DNA from: Corbicula japonica | Taxonomy: Eukaryota; Mollusca; Bivalvia; Venerida; Cyrenidae | Assembly: GCA_038501625.1 (NCBI GenBank) | Contig: JAZAYU010000204.1 | Span: 622,001-686,000 of the forward strand | Direction of reading: 5' to 3' | DNA: 64,000 bases | Part shown: positions 21,901 through 33,300 of the stretch, one piece after another | How the letters are laid out: each line of letters starts with the position of its first letter | Position numbering within the stretch: position 1 is the stretch's first letter | The notes under the pieces: model-generated | The model's input: the letters and a program-made list of their open reading frames with translations, nothing else | The model's database searches: none | What the model was told of the DNA's origin: nothing | Position numbers and translations under genes: made by a program

Positions 21901-24543
21901 TATTTATAGTTGTATTTGATAGTTTTCTTAGTTACCTTTAAATGCGAATAAGCTACCAAAACAGTGACAACATATCTTTCTAAATTATCTTGAAACTGTT
22001 TCTAGTTCTATGCATTGTTTATTTCAGCACAATTGATGAGGACTACGGAAACGTTAAATGTTGGAAAGACAACCGAAAGTTGTATTGATTCGTTTGCAGA
22101 AACATTAGAGGAGAACCTGAATGTGGTTTCAAACTATCCACGTGGTAACGCTGACATATACTTGCAACACGTGAATGGGAACTTAACGCAGCCAATCACA
22201 ATGATGACGTCATTTCCTGTGATTGTTTCGGGTGCCGATTACCGTTATTATGGTGTGCTTCAAGGCCTGTTACAGACTATCCATGAACTTCTACTTCCAA
22301 AGTATAAAGATATCAGAATGATAATATACGACTTGGGATTTACTTCACAACAGCGTGAGAACGTAAGAATTTTACAACTCTTATCGAGGATAGGCCCCAA
22401 GATTATGAAAATGAGAATAAAAATCTGTCTGAAATCTCGAGCATCTGAATGTCTGAAATTAACTAAAACCATTTTCATATCATTTGTCTACGAATTTTTG
22501 TTTGTGGACAATCTGATTTTAATGAAAACAATATAGTAGGAATCAATTCATCCGTGCTTCACGCAATCGATATCTATTAAACTATATTAACCAAAGTCAA
22601 GAAATTAAGTTTTTAACCATCATGTGTACTGGTGTAAGTAAGTGTAAGGTAACTCTGATTCGCTTATCTACATTTGTTTCAATTAACTTTGGAGATTTTG
22701 AGTGCATTAATCGATCTTCATCCCTAGACAGAAGATATTCCATCTTGAAAAGATGATAAACCTTGGTGTTTAGCACAACAATACTCAACTTTATCTTTAT
22801 TATCGTAATTCTGAAGCTGTGTTTTGTGACCACAATGTTGGTTTTTTTGACAATGACAGGCCTCCTAGTGAAACCTTTAAAACCTTTATAAACCTTTAAG
22901 TCTTCTGAAAAAACGTTTAAAACGGCCAGATAGCCTGTAATTTTAAATAAAAACCTATATTTTTGTTCAGACTGCTTGCCGTGCCCGGCAGTTTAAAGCA
23001 AGTAATGGTTGCACTACTGTATTTCTTCCTCCTCTATGTGTTGTTATAAGGATACTTGTTGTGAATCAATTATATTACGTGTAATTCAAACAGTATGAGA
23101 TAATAAGATTTCAAAACAAACTTTTTTCGGATACCTATTGTTTCGGTATATAAATATTATTATTAAAAAATACATAATTTATAATGTTTTTTTCAATGAG
23201 AATCCGACAAAATAGCCTTTATTTACTCTTTATTTTTAAGGTGGTATCATTTGTCACAATATTCTGTTAAAGTAGGGGGGAGTGTGGTGACCTATTTTCA
23301 TAAAATTCATGTTATTTAATAATAATAAATCTTCTTATTACTTCAGATATCAATTATAGGGCATATAAATGTTACAGGTCAATCAGGAATTATAAAAAAA
23401 AATAGAAATATGAAACAATTTCTCCCACTGAGTGTAGCCTTATTGCCGGGAGTCCAAACTCCCAAATTATCCACCATAGTATTAAACTACAGTCACAGGA
23501 AGGTTGTCTATATCAAGGGTAACAATGTCTTAGAATTTAGTTCGATAAACTTTACTAGAACAATAGTTATAAACAATGCAAACATGAATGTCAAATTTTC
23601 CTTTTGTAGTCACTGGGAGAAACATGTTTTGCTATTGTTCTAGTACAGTTTATTGAACTAAATTCTAAGACATTGTTAACCTTGATATTAAACTTATTTA
23701 TTTAAAGAAAACAGTGTTTCCACTTGGCATATTTGTAACAAATTGCCTTTACTAGGGAGGGAACCAGTACGGTGACAACGCTTAGCAATGTAATTCTAAT
23801 TATGCTACCGATTGTGCTTGCCGGGACAAAACAATAATAGGTTGATCAGATAATCCTGGTGTATTTGACAGAGCCTCGCATTCACATAAAAATTTACTAA
23901 AACAAAATAATAAAATATGCGATTAGGTGAAAAATGCACATTCGTGTGTATGTTTTCATATTTTCTTTACACCAGAAGTATTGCGTATATCTCTTGCTTT
24001 ACGATTTTCGTTTATTTTCAGACTGTGCTGATGGAATTCGGTTGGATTTGGTGGATGGATAGCTCCACTCGGTTCACAACAGGCAATCTTGACACTGCAT
24101 TAAAGTACAGCAAAAACAATTCAATATTATTTTATAGCAATCCGACTTATTGGAATACTGCATATCATACCGATTTAGCCACATGGAGGTATCTGAAAGA
24201 AGACCCGTGTAAATATCGAGAATTGGGAGAAATTGAAGCAGGTTTTAATCTCTACCACTTTGACACAGTAACTAACATTACAGTCAATCAATGGATGGCG
24301 TGCGCACTTAACAGAGATTGTATTGCACCAACAGGGACTGAGAACAAATTGCTTTGTTATCCAGACCGAAAATTTGATGGTCGGTGCCATAGATTTGACC
24401 AATCAATTTTAAGTATTATCTTGAGAAGACTGTTTCATGAGACAAACGACTATCCGTTAAAGAAGATAGATATACGAATATTTAAAAGAGGGGAAAACGT
24501 GAACTATTTTGAAATTCTAAAACAACGCAAGGATGTAAATTAA
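18876..24543 (+). CDS. G1: type II membrane glycosyltransferase-like gene lacking exon 5
   Basis: Exons 18876-18900, 19209-19274, 19853-20059, 22028-22362 and 24022-24543. All junctions have GT-AG sites and matching phases. The order is a cytosolic tail (MLKIQGLG), a signal anchor, a stem with NVS, NRT and NLT glycosylation sites, then a lumenal domain. Compared with G2 it has no exon 5: the 35-residue piece with the YAWKP motif is absent from intron 4, where a foldback sequence sits instead. Exons 4 and 6 still join in phase 0, giving a possible 384-residue protein. Because YAWKP is shared by the other copies, G1 is probably inactive as an enzyme or a young pseudogene. The DUF1647-like family resemblance is from memory. 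Confidence 0.75.
18929..18967 (+). repeat. CAGCAT-type microsatellite in intron 1 of all three genes
   Basis: atcatcagcattagcagcag followed by catcaacagcatcatca. Equivalent runs lie at 30357-30392 and 46527-46563, about 30 bp after each exon 1 donor. Confidence 0.85.
19209..19274 (+). CDS. G1 exon 2 (signal anchor)
   Basis: 66 nt between ttttattttcag and gtaagt, phase 1 to phase 1. PLHTRR followed by about 16 hydrophobic residues (LLVLVLLLSLSLYIL) predicts a cytosolic N terminus and lumenal C terminus. Confidence 0.85.
19853..20059 (+). CDS. G1 exon 3 (stem region)
   Basis: 207 nt, phase 1 to 1, acceptor aaacattag, donor gtacgt. It codes a stem beginning ATTTNGNVSLDVC with sequons NVS, NRT and NLT. 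It differs clearly from G2 and G3 exon 3, unlike G1 exons 4 and 6, which nearly match G2. Confidence 0.85.
20097..20176. mobile_element. Short copy of the palindromic MITE, just after the G1 exon 3 donor
   Basis: ggttatgaaaccgataatgg, then cagtcttgagactgg-type arms (acctgtctcaaatcttgaga) and ttatcttgg. It is a shortened member of the 140-bp palindromic family described at 32210-32354 and starts about 38 bp after the donor. Confidence 0.65.
20180..22010. other. G1 intron 3, with a retroelement-related repeat near 21690-21900
   Basis: Mostly AT-rich. 21690-21900 contains ggttccatgtt, accatcgttt, gcgttcaacccggggctagg and cattactgcc, matching the repeats near 4490-4660. Related sequence precedes exon 4 in G2 (36880-37020) and G3 (55230-55380), so it was in the ancestral intron. 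A poly-G run is at 20852-20872. Confidence 0.55.
22028..22362 (+). CDS. G1 exon 4 (start of lumenal domain)
   Basis: 335 nt, phase 1 to 0, acceptor gtttatttcag, donor gtaaga. Motifs: SFAETLEENL, NYPRGNADIYL, a NLT sequon, FPVIVSGADYRYYG, and IIYDLGFTSQQREN. YDLG in this place is typical of the glycosyltransferase-like family. It is nearly identical to G2 exon 4. Confidence 0.88.
23240..23690. mobile_element. Sequence replacing exon 5 in G1, with a 57-bp foldback pair
   Basis: Between landmarks shared with G2 (tttatttactctttattttta and aacttatttatttaaag) G1 has about 450 bp of unrelated sequence, where G2 has about 970 bp including exon 5. 23510-23566 and 23632-23688 are inverted repeats with three mismatches. 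No coding frame resembling exon 5 is present. Confidence 0.8.
24022..24543 (+). CDS. G1 exon 6 (C-terminal domain, stop)
   Basis: 522 nt, phase 0, acceptor tttattttcag, ending TAA. Motifs: FGWIWWMDSSTRF (DSS in the place of a sugar-nucleotide/metal DxD-type motif, by inference), NNS and NIT sequons, WMACALNRDCIAP, LLCYPD and CHRFDQSILS. Five cysteines suggest lumenal disulfides. The 47-bp tandem repeat begins within 20 bp of the stop. Confidence 0.9.
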   Translation, partial: TVLMEFGWIWWMDSSTRFTTGNLDTALKYSKNNSILFYSNPTYWNTAYHTDLATWRYLKEDPCKYRELGEIEAGFNLYHFDTVTNITVNQWMACALNRDCIAPTGTENKLLCYPDRKFDGRCHRFDQSILSIILRRLFHETNDYPLKKIDIRIFKRGENVNYFEILKQRKDVN

Positions 24544-24554
24544 TCATGAATATT

Positions 24555-24921
24555 TAAAAAAACCGGTACTGACTTCCGATTGAAATTTTATATTGAATAT
24601 TTAACAAAACCGGAACTGACACCCGATTGAAATTTTATATTGAATATTTAACAAAACCGGTACTGACATCCGATTGAAATTTTATATTGAATATTTAACA
24701 AAACCGGTACTGACATCCGATTGATATTTTATATTGAATATTTAACAAAACCGGTACTGACATCCGATTGAAATTTTATATTGAATATTTTACAAAACCG
24801 GTACTGACATCCGATTGAAATTTTATATTGAATATTTAACAAAACCGGTACTGACATCCGATTGAAATTTTATATTGAATATTTAACAAAACCGGCACTG
24901 ACACCCGATTGAAATTTAATA
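24555..24921 (+). repeat. 47-bp tandem repeat after the G1 stop, 8 copies
   Basis: Unit about AACCGGTACTGACATCCGAT then TGAAATTTTATATTGAATAT and TTAACAA. It begins about 15 bp after the stop, so it should lie in the 3' UTR. The homologous array after G2 has about 19 copies. Confidence 0.95.
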
Positions 24922-24929
24922 GTTCTGAA

Positions 24930-25870
24930 AAGTCAGACACAAATTACAAAATAAGTCAAGTCTTGAATTCTTATTATATGTTTGCAATTGTCCAACTTTA
25001 TTCCGACTATATTTAAAGCGGATTACAAAACGTGAAATAATAACAACCAAGACGAAATGTAAATATTCAATACATACGTTTTTTCTACGTTTTAGCAGTT
25101 ATTTTTTTCGAAAACCCAGGTTATTAGATTGGGGTATGCTTATGTCGGGAGAGCGGGTGGGCGGACGAGTGGCAGTCAACATTTTTAAACTCTTTTAAAG
25201 TATCCATTTGTGTTAGAGCTATGAACCTTAACATAGTTGACTGACATCACAGAAACAATTATCAGGACAAAGATCACAACTTCCGACTATATTTTCTAAT
25301 AATTAAGCTCCTTTTTGCACATAGAATATTGGTTATCCTCTTTATTAAAGTCAACTTTGTTCCTAAAGCCTTTCAAGTTAGACATTTGAATATTTGAATC
25401 TTAATTAAGGTGTCTGATATCATAATTCAATTAGGACAAGTTTTTTTTAAATCTTGAATATATTTTGTCATGGTTATGCCCATTTTACGTAGATTTCTTT
25501 TAAAGTTTTTTTTCTTATATCCGCTTTTCCCACTTTCATTTCAAGCTAAAGCTTTAAACATTGAATCGGTTGTTTGACATCATATGAGCAACTATCAGAG
25601 AAAGTTTCAGAGCTTTTCATTTGCATTCTGCCAAAGTTGTATTTCTTGCTAAAAATTTAGTTTCGTAAGCATTAAACTAAACTCCACATATAATTGGTTC
25701 ACTGTAGTTTGCCAAACACCTAAGGTTCACACTTTCGTTAATTGTTTGTGACGTCCATTTTGAAACTGCTTATTGTATAACCATGCTCTCTTCTCCACTA
25801 CTTTGCCGTGTGGGAAGGCTGTGTCTGCTGGATGTTACCATTCCTAATATGCATATTTCACATTTTAATG
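24930..25870. other. G1-G2 spacer, first part
   Basis: AT-rich and matches 41100-42040 almost base for base. It holds the 85-bp dispersed motif at 25781-25860 and nothing else that I recognise. Confidence 0.6.
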
Positions 25871-26124
25871 CCCCACAAAGTGGGAGCAAATAAGGAGGTG
25901 CTCACGTTCATTTGTCCGTACGTATGTCATCTAAATCTTTTGGCATCAACCCCTCCTAAACTATCAGGTGGATTACTTTAAAACTTGCACAGATCAAGCA
26001 GGATGTGTAGATGATCGTAAAGAATGGGTTTTTCCTGCGGCCTTTTTACCAGAGTTATGGCCCTTTGCTATTACAAATGTTGATGCAGCAGTGGGGGGCA
26101 TCAGTGTCCGACGACACATTCTAG
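25871..26124 (+). mobile_element. 254-bp Helitron-like element (5' hairpin, 3' hairpin plus CTAG)
   Basis: It starts with hairpin GCCCCACAAAGTGGG (CCCAC-GAA-GTGGG in the copy at 42041-42294). It ends with hairpin GTGTCCGACGACAC, three bases, then CTAG followed by T. This is the terminal pattern of non-autonomous Helitrons; the 5' TC end is not certain. No coding capacity. Confidence 0.6.
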
Positions 26125-27045
26125 TTTTAAGAAACAATTTATTGAATACATATACAACATTATTTTTTTCAGTTTACCAAACAGTATATTTCATTTGTCC
26201 TGGCATGGCTATAAACGTAACACGCTGATCACCCCTTTTATTATGTTCAAACTTGCTTTCCTGGGTGTGTATTTATCATATCGAAAGGGCGCTTTCTTTG
26301 CTACGTACACGCGCTAGGGTATTTTTCCAAAATGACTTTAATATTGCACTGTATATAGTTTGTTTGTTTTTGATTTGTTTTGTTAATAACATTTATTTTG
26401 TATCTGTAACCAGGCTTGGTGAATAAATACAAACAGATGTTCATTTATGGAGTTAATAACTCAAGGTAATACGTACATGTAAGCCTAAAATATGAAGAAA
26501 TACTATTTACATCCATGAAAAAGACAAGATATGAAAACACAGGTAAGAAACAGAGTGCTCGGAAAATAGGAGGTGAAAAGAGAAAGAGGGTTTTGCAGGG
26601 TTTGGGAATGCAAGCTGATAAGAGTGAATTCGCATACCAAACACCCACTCACTGAACAACACAATACAAGATACGTCACTGCCTACCTGAACTACAGTTC
26701 GGCAATTTAATATATATACATACACGGTGAATAAACAATGACAAACATGGATTGAAAATGGCATGCTTGCATAATAATTATATTACATGGGTTACACATT
26801 ATACGCCCCCTCTGTCTTTAAGTAAATGGCTCCAGACATTTCAGCTAACTAAAGTTTTACTATACAAACCGAAAATATGTGTTCGTTGCGTTTTATTTTT
26901 TCAACTTCACTGCCTTTCCGGCTTCTAGATGTGTTTTGCCATTTTAAAACATGTTGCCTAGAACAATTTTAGGTTGATTAAGCTTTGGAAATAAATTTCG
27001 ATAGAGTGTTAGTCCTTTTATGTTTTGGAGGAAAGTGCAATATAT
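26125..27045. other. G1-G2 spacer, middle part
   Basis: Matches 42295-43190. A 46-codon Lys/Arg-rich frame (26515-26655) is preserved in both blocks but has no recognisable features; recent duplication is enough to explain its conservation. Confidence 0.4.
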
Positions 27046-27049
27046 AGAG

Positions 27050-27237
27050 GATTCTCCGATTCCAGAATCGTTCCTGGTTCTTTTAATTGCCCGGTGTATA
27101 GCACCACTACACTGGACCTCGGTTTAACGTCTCCTCCGAAGGACTGCTAGTAATTTTAGTTGGAGTAGCGGGGGATCGAACCAGCGATCCATGAAATCAG
27201 AGGCAGACGTGCTAACCACTGAGCTAATGATCCGCTC
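27050..27237 (-). mobile_element. tRNA-derived SINE (copy in block A)
   Basis: Reverse strand: CATTAGCTCAGTGGTTAGCA (A box) about 12 bp in, and GCTGGTTCGATCCCCCGCT (B box). A non-tRNA body follows, with GGAGACGTTAAACCGAGGTC and a 3' part ending near gaatcggagaatcctc. Identical in layout to 43193-43386; a diverged relative is at 60463-60590. Confidence 0.85.
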
Positions 27238-27698
27238 TTTTATATTGATTTTTATTTTCATTCATAATCCTATTTATACATCTCGATTAAACTCAACCGT
27301 TCAAAACCGGTTTGTTAATACAAGATTTCACGTCCCATAATAACTGTAAATTAACGCCTTTTCCAAAACCGGTTCTTTTCATGTAGCGTGTTCACGCACG
27401 GATTACTGATATAATTTTAGCAATTTATAATCATTTGTTACGATTACAATTAGAATTGGATTTAAGGCATAGCTGTAAATGGTAAGATTTTTGCAGTTTG
27501 ATCACTTATTGTTTTATCATTTATTTGCGCAGAGATCAATTTTCGCGCTAAAGGCGTGAATAACATTTCCCCACAGCATTAATTTGCGCACCTTTATTTT
27601 TTTCATATGACAAGATTTATTATAAGTCTAGATGTATAGTGGATTGATTGCGCTAGAGTTTGATTTCGCGCTCTTTTAACGTTCAACTTTGACCCGTG

Positions 27699-27837
27699 TC
27701 CAAGGTTATAAAGCTGAGATTGGAAACCAGTCTCAAATCTCAAGCATCTGATTGGCTGAAAGGCGACCAGTCGCCATTTCAGCCAATCAGATGCTTGAGA
27801 TTTGAGACTGGTTTCCATGCTCAGTTTTATAACCTTG
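27699..27837. mobile_element. Palindromic MITE, full copy in block A spacer
   Basis: ccaaggttataaagctgaga, then ccagtctcaaatctcaagca, with the mirrored right arm ending ttttataaccttgg. A near-perfect 139-bp hairpin, as at 43873-44010. Confidence 0.9.
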
Positions 27838-28766
27838 GAGTCCGGTCGTTTTAAAGGTATTGTTCCCTTCGTTATTGCTTTGTCAAAAATGAAAAATATC
27901 AAAATCTCTCTAACGGCAAAATGCAGCACAAACTTTGCACAATCCAATGTTATTAATATGTGTTTGATTTACATACGATAAGAAAAGTTAGAACAGTAAA
28001 GAAAAATAGTTAGACCTAAAAAAACGAAGCAACACTAAACATCAATTTAAATGTCTTGATGAGGAATGAGATACTGACAACAATATCTAATGTCCTTTGG
28101 TCTAACAAATGTATACAATGTAAGTATTTTAAGAGTGTTTGACCTTCACCTTCCTGGTCGCGAAAATGGATAACCAAACAAAAAAATGTTGATTTCTATT
28201 TCCATAATTGAAAGTTCTTTTTAAGGTAATTCATTCTTGCACACCAAACAATTTTACTAGTGGTGAGATGTAAAAACAAAAGACTTTTAGTATCGTTTTA
28301 AACAATTTTCACAAAAATACTGTTATTATATAGTTTTAAACAGATGAATATTGATAATAACGTGAGACAATTGTTGAAAAAAAGAAATTTGTTAGAAAAG
28401 TAATAAAATGTGCATTGTTATCTTATCCGGGTGTCAAAATAAAGCACGTTCCACTCATATAAATCCAAAATAATTAATAACAATATCCAGTTCAATGTTA
28501 CCTCTAGGGCCAACCAGTTCTGTAAACGCGTCAAAAATCGTTTCAAAAGCCAGCATTGACCTGATGTGGAACACCCGTTGATTTTTATTTCTTTTTATTC
28601 AAATGCCCTTGCTTTGATGACCAAGAAAGTGTACACGCATTTCTACTTTCGGTTTAAACGGCTAACTATTTTGCTGTACAATGTAATGGAAGACTTTTGA
28701 ATTGTATTTAATCGAGGACAAGGCAGAGTAAAATGAATATACCGAGTGTAAAATATTTTCATTTTT
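27838..28766. other. Spacer containing sequence related to the TTAA-flanked MITE
   Basis: 27890-27930 (atatcaaaatctctctaacg, gcaaaatgc) and 28118-28160 (gtgtttgacc, ctggtcgcg) resemble internal parts of the MITE at 18277-18763. No terminal repeats identified, so probably a decayed relative. Repeated at 44010-44940. Confidence 0.45.
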
Positions 28767-29761
28767 AGCTCGACTATTCGAAGAATAGGGGAGCTATCCT
28801 ACTCGCCCCGGTGTCGGGGTCGGCGTCGGCGTCCGTTAAACAAAATATGCACTTTGGTCCATAACTTGAAAACTACTTGGAATATATATTCACCATCAAG
28901 TTCTACATCATTAGCAACAAGACCCATAACTCTGCTACAAATATTGTTCAAGTTATGCCCCTTTTTCACTTAAATTTTGCGTTAAGGAAAATATGCACTT
29001 TGGTCCATAACTTATAAACTACTTGAGATATCAACTTGAAACTTGGAATATATATTCACCATTAAATTCTACATCATTACAAACAAGACCCATAACTCCT
29101 GCTGTCAATATATTTCAAGTTATGTCCCTTTTTTCTTATATTTTGTGTTACGCAAAATATGCATTTTGCCCATAACTTTAAAACTACTTGAGATATTGTC
29201 TTGAAACTTGAAATATATTTTCATCACCAAAATCTACATCATAACTAACAAGTCCCATAACCCTGCTTCCAATATTTTTCAAATTATGCCCCTTTTTCAC
29301 TTACATTTAGTGTTAAGCAAACTATACGCTTGGCCCTTAACTTCGTTTTGAATGGAGGGATTTCAAAATAACGTGTCACAAATGTTCACTATGACAAGGC
29401 GGTGTGTTGCGTACATTACCCATGCCTGTTAGTCCAAGGTCAAGGTCACTGTTACTAAAACTTGAATTTACTTGTTCAGGCTATAACTTCTTTATGAATG
29501 AATGGATTTTAAAATAACTTGGCACAAATGTTCACTATGACATTGCATTGCATTACCACCAACTTCTTCGCAGACATTTCCGTTATGAGAATACAACAGT
29601 GCCACAAATACAAATAATTTACTCGATCTTCAAGTTTATGCATATTCTTATAATTACTCGAACATCACTGTCTTTGAAATGCTATTATTCCCATCATTTC
29701 ACTTGAGTGTCTGAAAATGATGCATAGCGGGGGCATCTGTGTCCTATTGACACATTTCTAG
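28767..29761 (+). mobile_element. 1-kb Helitron-like element (AGCTCGACTATTCG family)
   Basis: The 5' end is a hairpin, AGCTCGACTATTCGAAGAAT followed by AGGGGAGCT (stems AGCTC/GAGCT and CTATTC/GAATAG around GAA). Internal direct repeats of about 140 bp contain ggtccataacttgaaaacta and aagttatgcccctttttcac. The 3' end is TGTGTCCTATTGACACA, TTT, CTAG, then T. The duplicate is at 44941-45926. I recall this sequence type as very common in bivalve genomes; the Helitron reading is inferred from the ends. Confidence 0.6.
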
Positions 29762-30256
29762 TTTCACTTATATTTTCACTTAAGTGCACTTCGTCGATAA
29801 CTTTGCACAAAATACTTAAGGTATCAACTTCAAACTTCCATTATATTATCATTTCAGTTGTTTTTTGTAACATTACTGAAGTGATTGGTATTTGGCTAAA
29901 AGTAAATGTATCTCGTAAAAAAATTACTAACATGTTTTCTAGCAAATTCAGAAATATTTGATAGTTATTCCCCTATTAAGTTTAATATTTATGGTGCATT
30001 AAGGAATTTTTTCTGTAATTTGAAATGAATTTCTCCCTTACCATTCACTTGTTAATATTTTCCTGATTTCACATCAATATATGGCCATAGTTGTTATTGT
30101 TTTAATCTTTAAATTGCATTTGTTTCAAATGATTCGAATAGTCTAGCATGCTGTCTCCTCTGACAGCTCTTGTTATCTTTCTTGATTTCCTTAATCATTC
30201 ACTTTTCATTTATTATATTGAACATGTATTGTGACGATTGTTTGAATGTGATTTCA
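29762..30256. other. Region upstream of G2
   Basis: AT-rich. It contains the empty TTAA site matching the MITE upstream of G1 and ends at the possible 5' UTR acceptor. I see no convincing TATA or initiator element. Confidence 0.4.
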
Positions 30257-30302
30257 GCGCTCTTTGACCTTAAGCCAACACGGAAAGTCACAGTCAGACG
30301 TC

Positions 30303-30327
30303 ATGCTTAAAATTGAAAGCTTACGAG
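30303..30327 (+). CDS. G2 exon 1 (start codon)
   Basis: 25 nt, ATG to phase-1 donor CGAG|gtaagc, coding MLKIESLR. Identical in G3. A candidate 5' UTR acceptor is at 30257. Confidence 0.78.
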
Positions 30328-33300
30328 GTAAGCTAGTTTATATATTATTCATAAAATCATCAGCATCAGCAGCAGCATCAACAGCATCATCATTTGATAT
30401 TACGAATGTTTTAAGCTAATTACCGTTGCTGTCATTCATATAAACACAGGGACCTGAATGTCTTACAATAATTACCCCGATCCCACATGTATGACGTTTG
30501 ACCCTATACATATATAATTAACACAAGGAATGCAACGGATTCGTACCCCACCCACTAACCCGTTATAAGAATTTCCAGCTGCAGCCTTGACACGCAATTT
30601 TTTCTGGTAAAACATTTGAACAAAAAACAAATATTAGTAATCATAACACCTTAATAATAGTCATTCTGGAATCGGTTATCAAACGTCTGTTTCATACTTT
30701 ATTTTGTCGTCCACTCCATTGCGTGACGTCATTTAGTTCTACACCTGGACGAATGGTAATTCCGAAAAACCCTATTTCCGGTTTCTGTTTGCAAACGCGG
30801 TGAAAATGCTTTGTTCGTTTCTGATTGTATTAAAGCACAATAATGCTGTTCAAAATTAATATACTAAATCGGTGAATTGTCTGGCTAAAAAAAGGAGTTA
30901 TGGAAACGGGGTTGACTTCATGCCTATATTTTATTTATCAAAGCGATCTACAAAATTAATAACGTTGTTGAAAATGCGATATCGCGTTTCAAAAAAGACC
31001 ACAAAGGTCAGAACGCAGAAAGGTTCAACAAGCATATTTATTGTTGATTTGTCAAGGACTAAACGTACACATTCATAGGTTAATGTGAGTGGTTCGATTG
31101 CAAACAAGATGATAGAACGCATATTTATTTGACACTGGAGTTTGGCAATTTACAATCTCCATATGGGATTTGGGGTTAACTTTAGTGAAACCCATGGAAA
31201 AAACATGGGTTTTCCAGCGTGCTATTTTTCCATTTCATTTTATTGAAATAAATGAATGACACATTGAACACACTCATCTTTATTACACAAAATATATTTA
31301 TAAATACAGTAGTATCGTGTTATTTTCATAATTCAAAAATATTATTTTTCATTTGCCCCGGTGTAGAACTGAGTGACGTCATGCAATAGAGTGGACAGCA
31401 AAATAAAGAATGAAACAAACGTTTGACAGCCGATTCCAGAATGACTTTTATTGGAGCGCTATGGTGGCTTTTAATGGATTTTATTTTGTTCAAATACTCG
31501 ACCGGCGAAAACTCCGTGTCAAGGCTGTAGCTGGAAAATTCTTATAACGGGTTAGTGAGCGGGATACGAATCCGTTGCATTCCTTATGTGTTTATTATAT
31601 AGTATTAGACTATGTATAAAGTGTCAAACGTCATACATGTGGGATCGGGGTAATTAATGAACGAAATTCAAGTTCCTGTGATATTTATGATTGTGTAGAC
31701 AAAACACGTTTATGTGAAATGATTTAAAATTACTACTTATAATGAGGTATATATCTACACTTTAGTTTTGGGACACGTATCATCATATAAACAATGAAAA
31801 CATAATTGTAGTAGCCTACTGTCATGTTTCTGAAAAATTGCGTAAATCAATGATTTGTTGTTTGTTGTTTTGTGGGTTTTTTTGTCTATGACAAAGCAAT
31901 AATAAACGGAGCAATCACTTCACATAATTTTGAGAAAAGATTTTTTTTTATTTTCAGGTCCTCTTCACACCAGGAGGTTATTAGTACTTGTATTACTTCT
32001 CATTTTATCATTATATATCCTTGGTAAGTATAACTTGTATGACATCATCAAAAGCTAAGTAAAATACGGTCATTTGTGAGGGCTGGCCAAGACAAATTGA
32101 ATTTCAGTAATGTAATTGTAACAAAGCCATCAAGAGAAGTCGCCATTTCAGCCAACCATATGCATGAGATTTGAGACTGATTTCCAATCTCAGTAATCTA
32201 TGCATCATGTGCCCAAGGTTATAAAACTGAGCATGGAAACCAGTCTCAAATCTCAAGCATCTGATTGGCTGAAATGGCGACTGGTCGCCATTTCAGCCAA
32301 TCAGATGCTTGAGATTTGAGACTGGTTTTCAAACTCAGTTGTATAACCTTCAGCCATGGTAGTTTAAACCCTTTTATATCGTACATGTACTTAAATTAAA
32401 TAACACAAATATATTGAGGATATTTGTTTTTACCAGTGTAAGATAGAAAGTTATTTCACTCGTGAACTCCGGAATTATGTACAGATATGTTGTTTGCATT
32501 GTTTGTCGCTGTAGAAGTCATTTTGTGTCCATCTTGCTAAAAATTTGAATGTGAGTACAATGAGGAGAAATATCAGAAAATTGCCGATTCAGAAATTTTA
32601 TTTTGGGAAGAAACTGATAATGAAACTAGATGTTTGGTACATAGGCATCAATTTTTCCCGTCAGCAACGATAGATTTTTACATATATAAGTATTGAACAA
32701 ATATTATAATATCCAGCTTATATTGAATGAAAACATAATCAAAACTAGTTCAGAAAAATGTCAAATAAGATGAGAAATCGAATTTTTCTTAACTCTTGTA
32801 ACTTTTGAAAACTTTGTTTGGAATTAAAAAACGCGGTTTTATCCGGTGACCGGTCCCATACCGTGATACCACGTGGTTTGCGACGCCATGTTCGGTATTA
32901 CAGCAAGGAAAATAACATATCGATTCAAATCTTCAAAGCCTTTTGAGTATCTTATTAGTTCACTTGTGTCATTTTTATCTGTGAACTGATTCGGGACAAA
33001 TACTGAAATAAAATGATATCTATTTTTATCAGTGTTTGCCCCGAATAACAGACAAGTAGACACAAGGCGACACATGTTTTGGCAACCGTGTGAATTGTTC
33101 AACTTTCCTTTTCAAATGCGCTAAATTTCATTGAAAACATTGAAATAATAAATTTATTACCAGGCTTCGAAGATTTGAATCCTTGTTTTTTTCTAAATGG
33201 TTTAGGTAAGATATAAAAAAAGCAGTAGCAACAACAGCAACAACAAACGGCAATGTGTCACTAGATCTTTGTACGGGTGTTTGTAACATTTTAGATGGCA

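Noticed and set aside
23917..24021. Upstream extension of the G1 exon 6 frame to an ATG at 23917
   Set aside because: The tttattttcag acceptor and the match to G2 and G3 place the exon start at 24022; the upstream part is intron.
24175..24402. Reverse-strand frame inside G1 exon 6 (also 39846-40073)
   Set aside because: Antisense shadow of a well-supported coding exon.
26515..26655. 46-codon basic frame conserved in both blocks
   Set aside because: Conservation is expected from the recent duplication; no splice context, domain or other support.
27603..27947. 114-codon reverse frame with repeated 'SLKSQASDWLK'-type text
   Set aside because: Translation of the palindromic MITE and its flank; the same text appears after exons 3-5 as read-through of the element.
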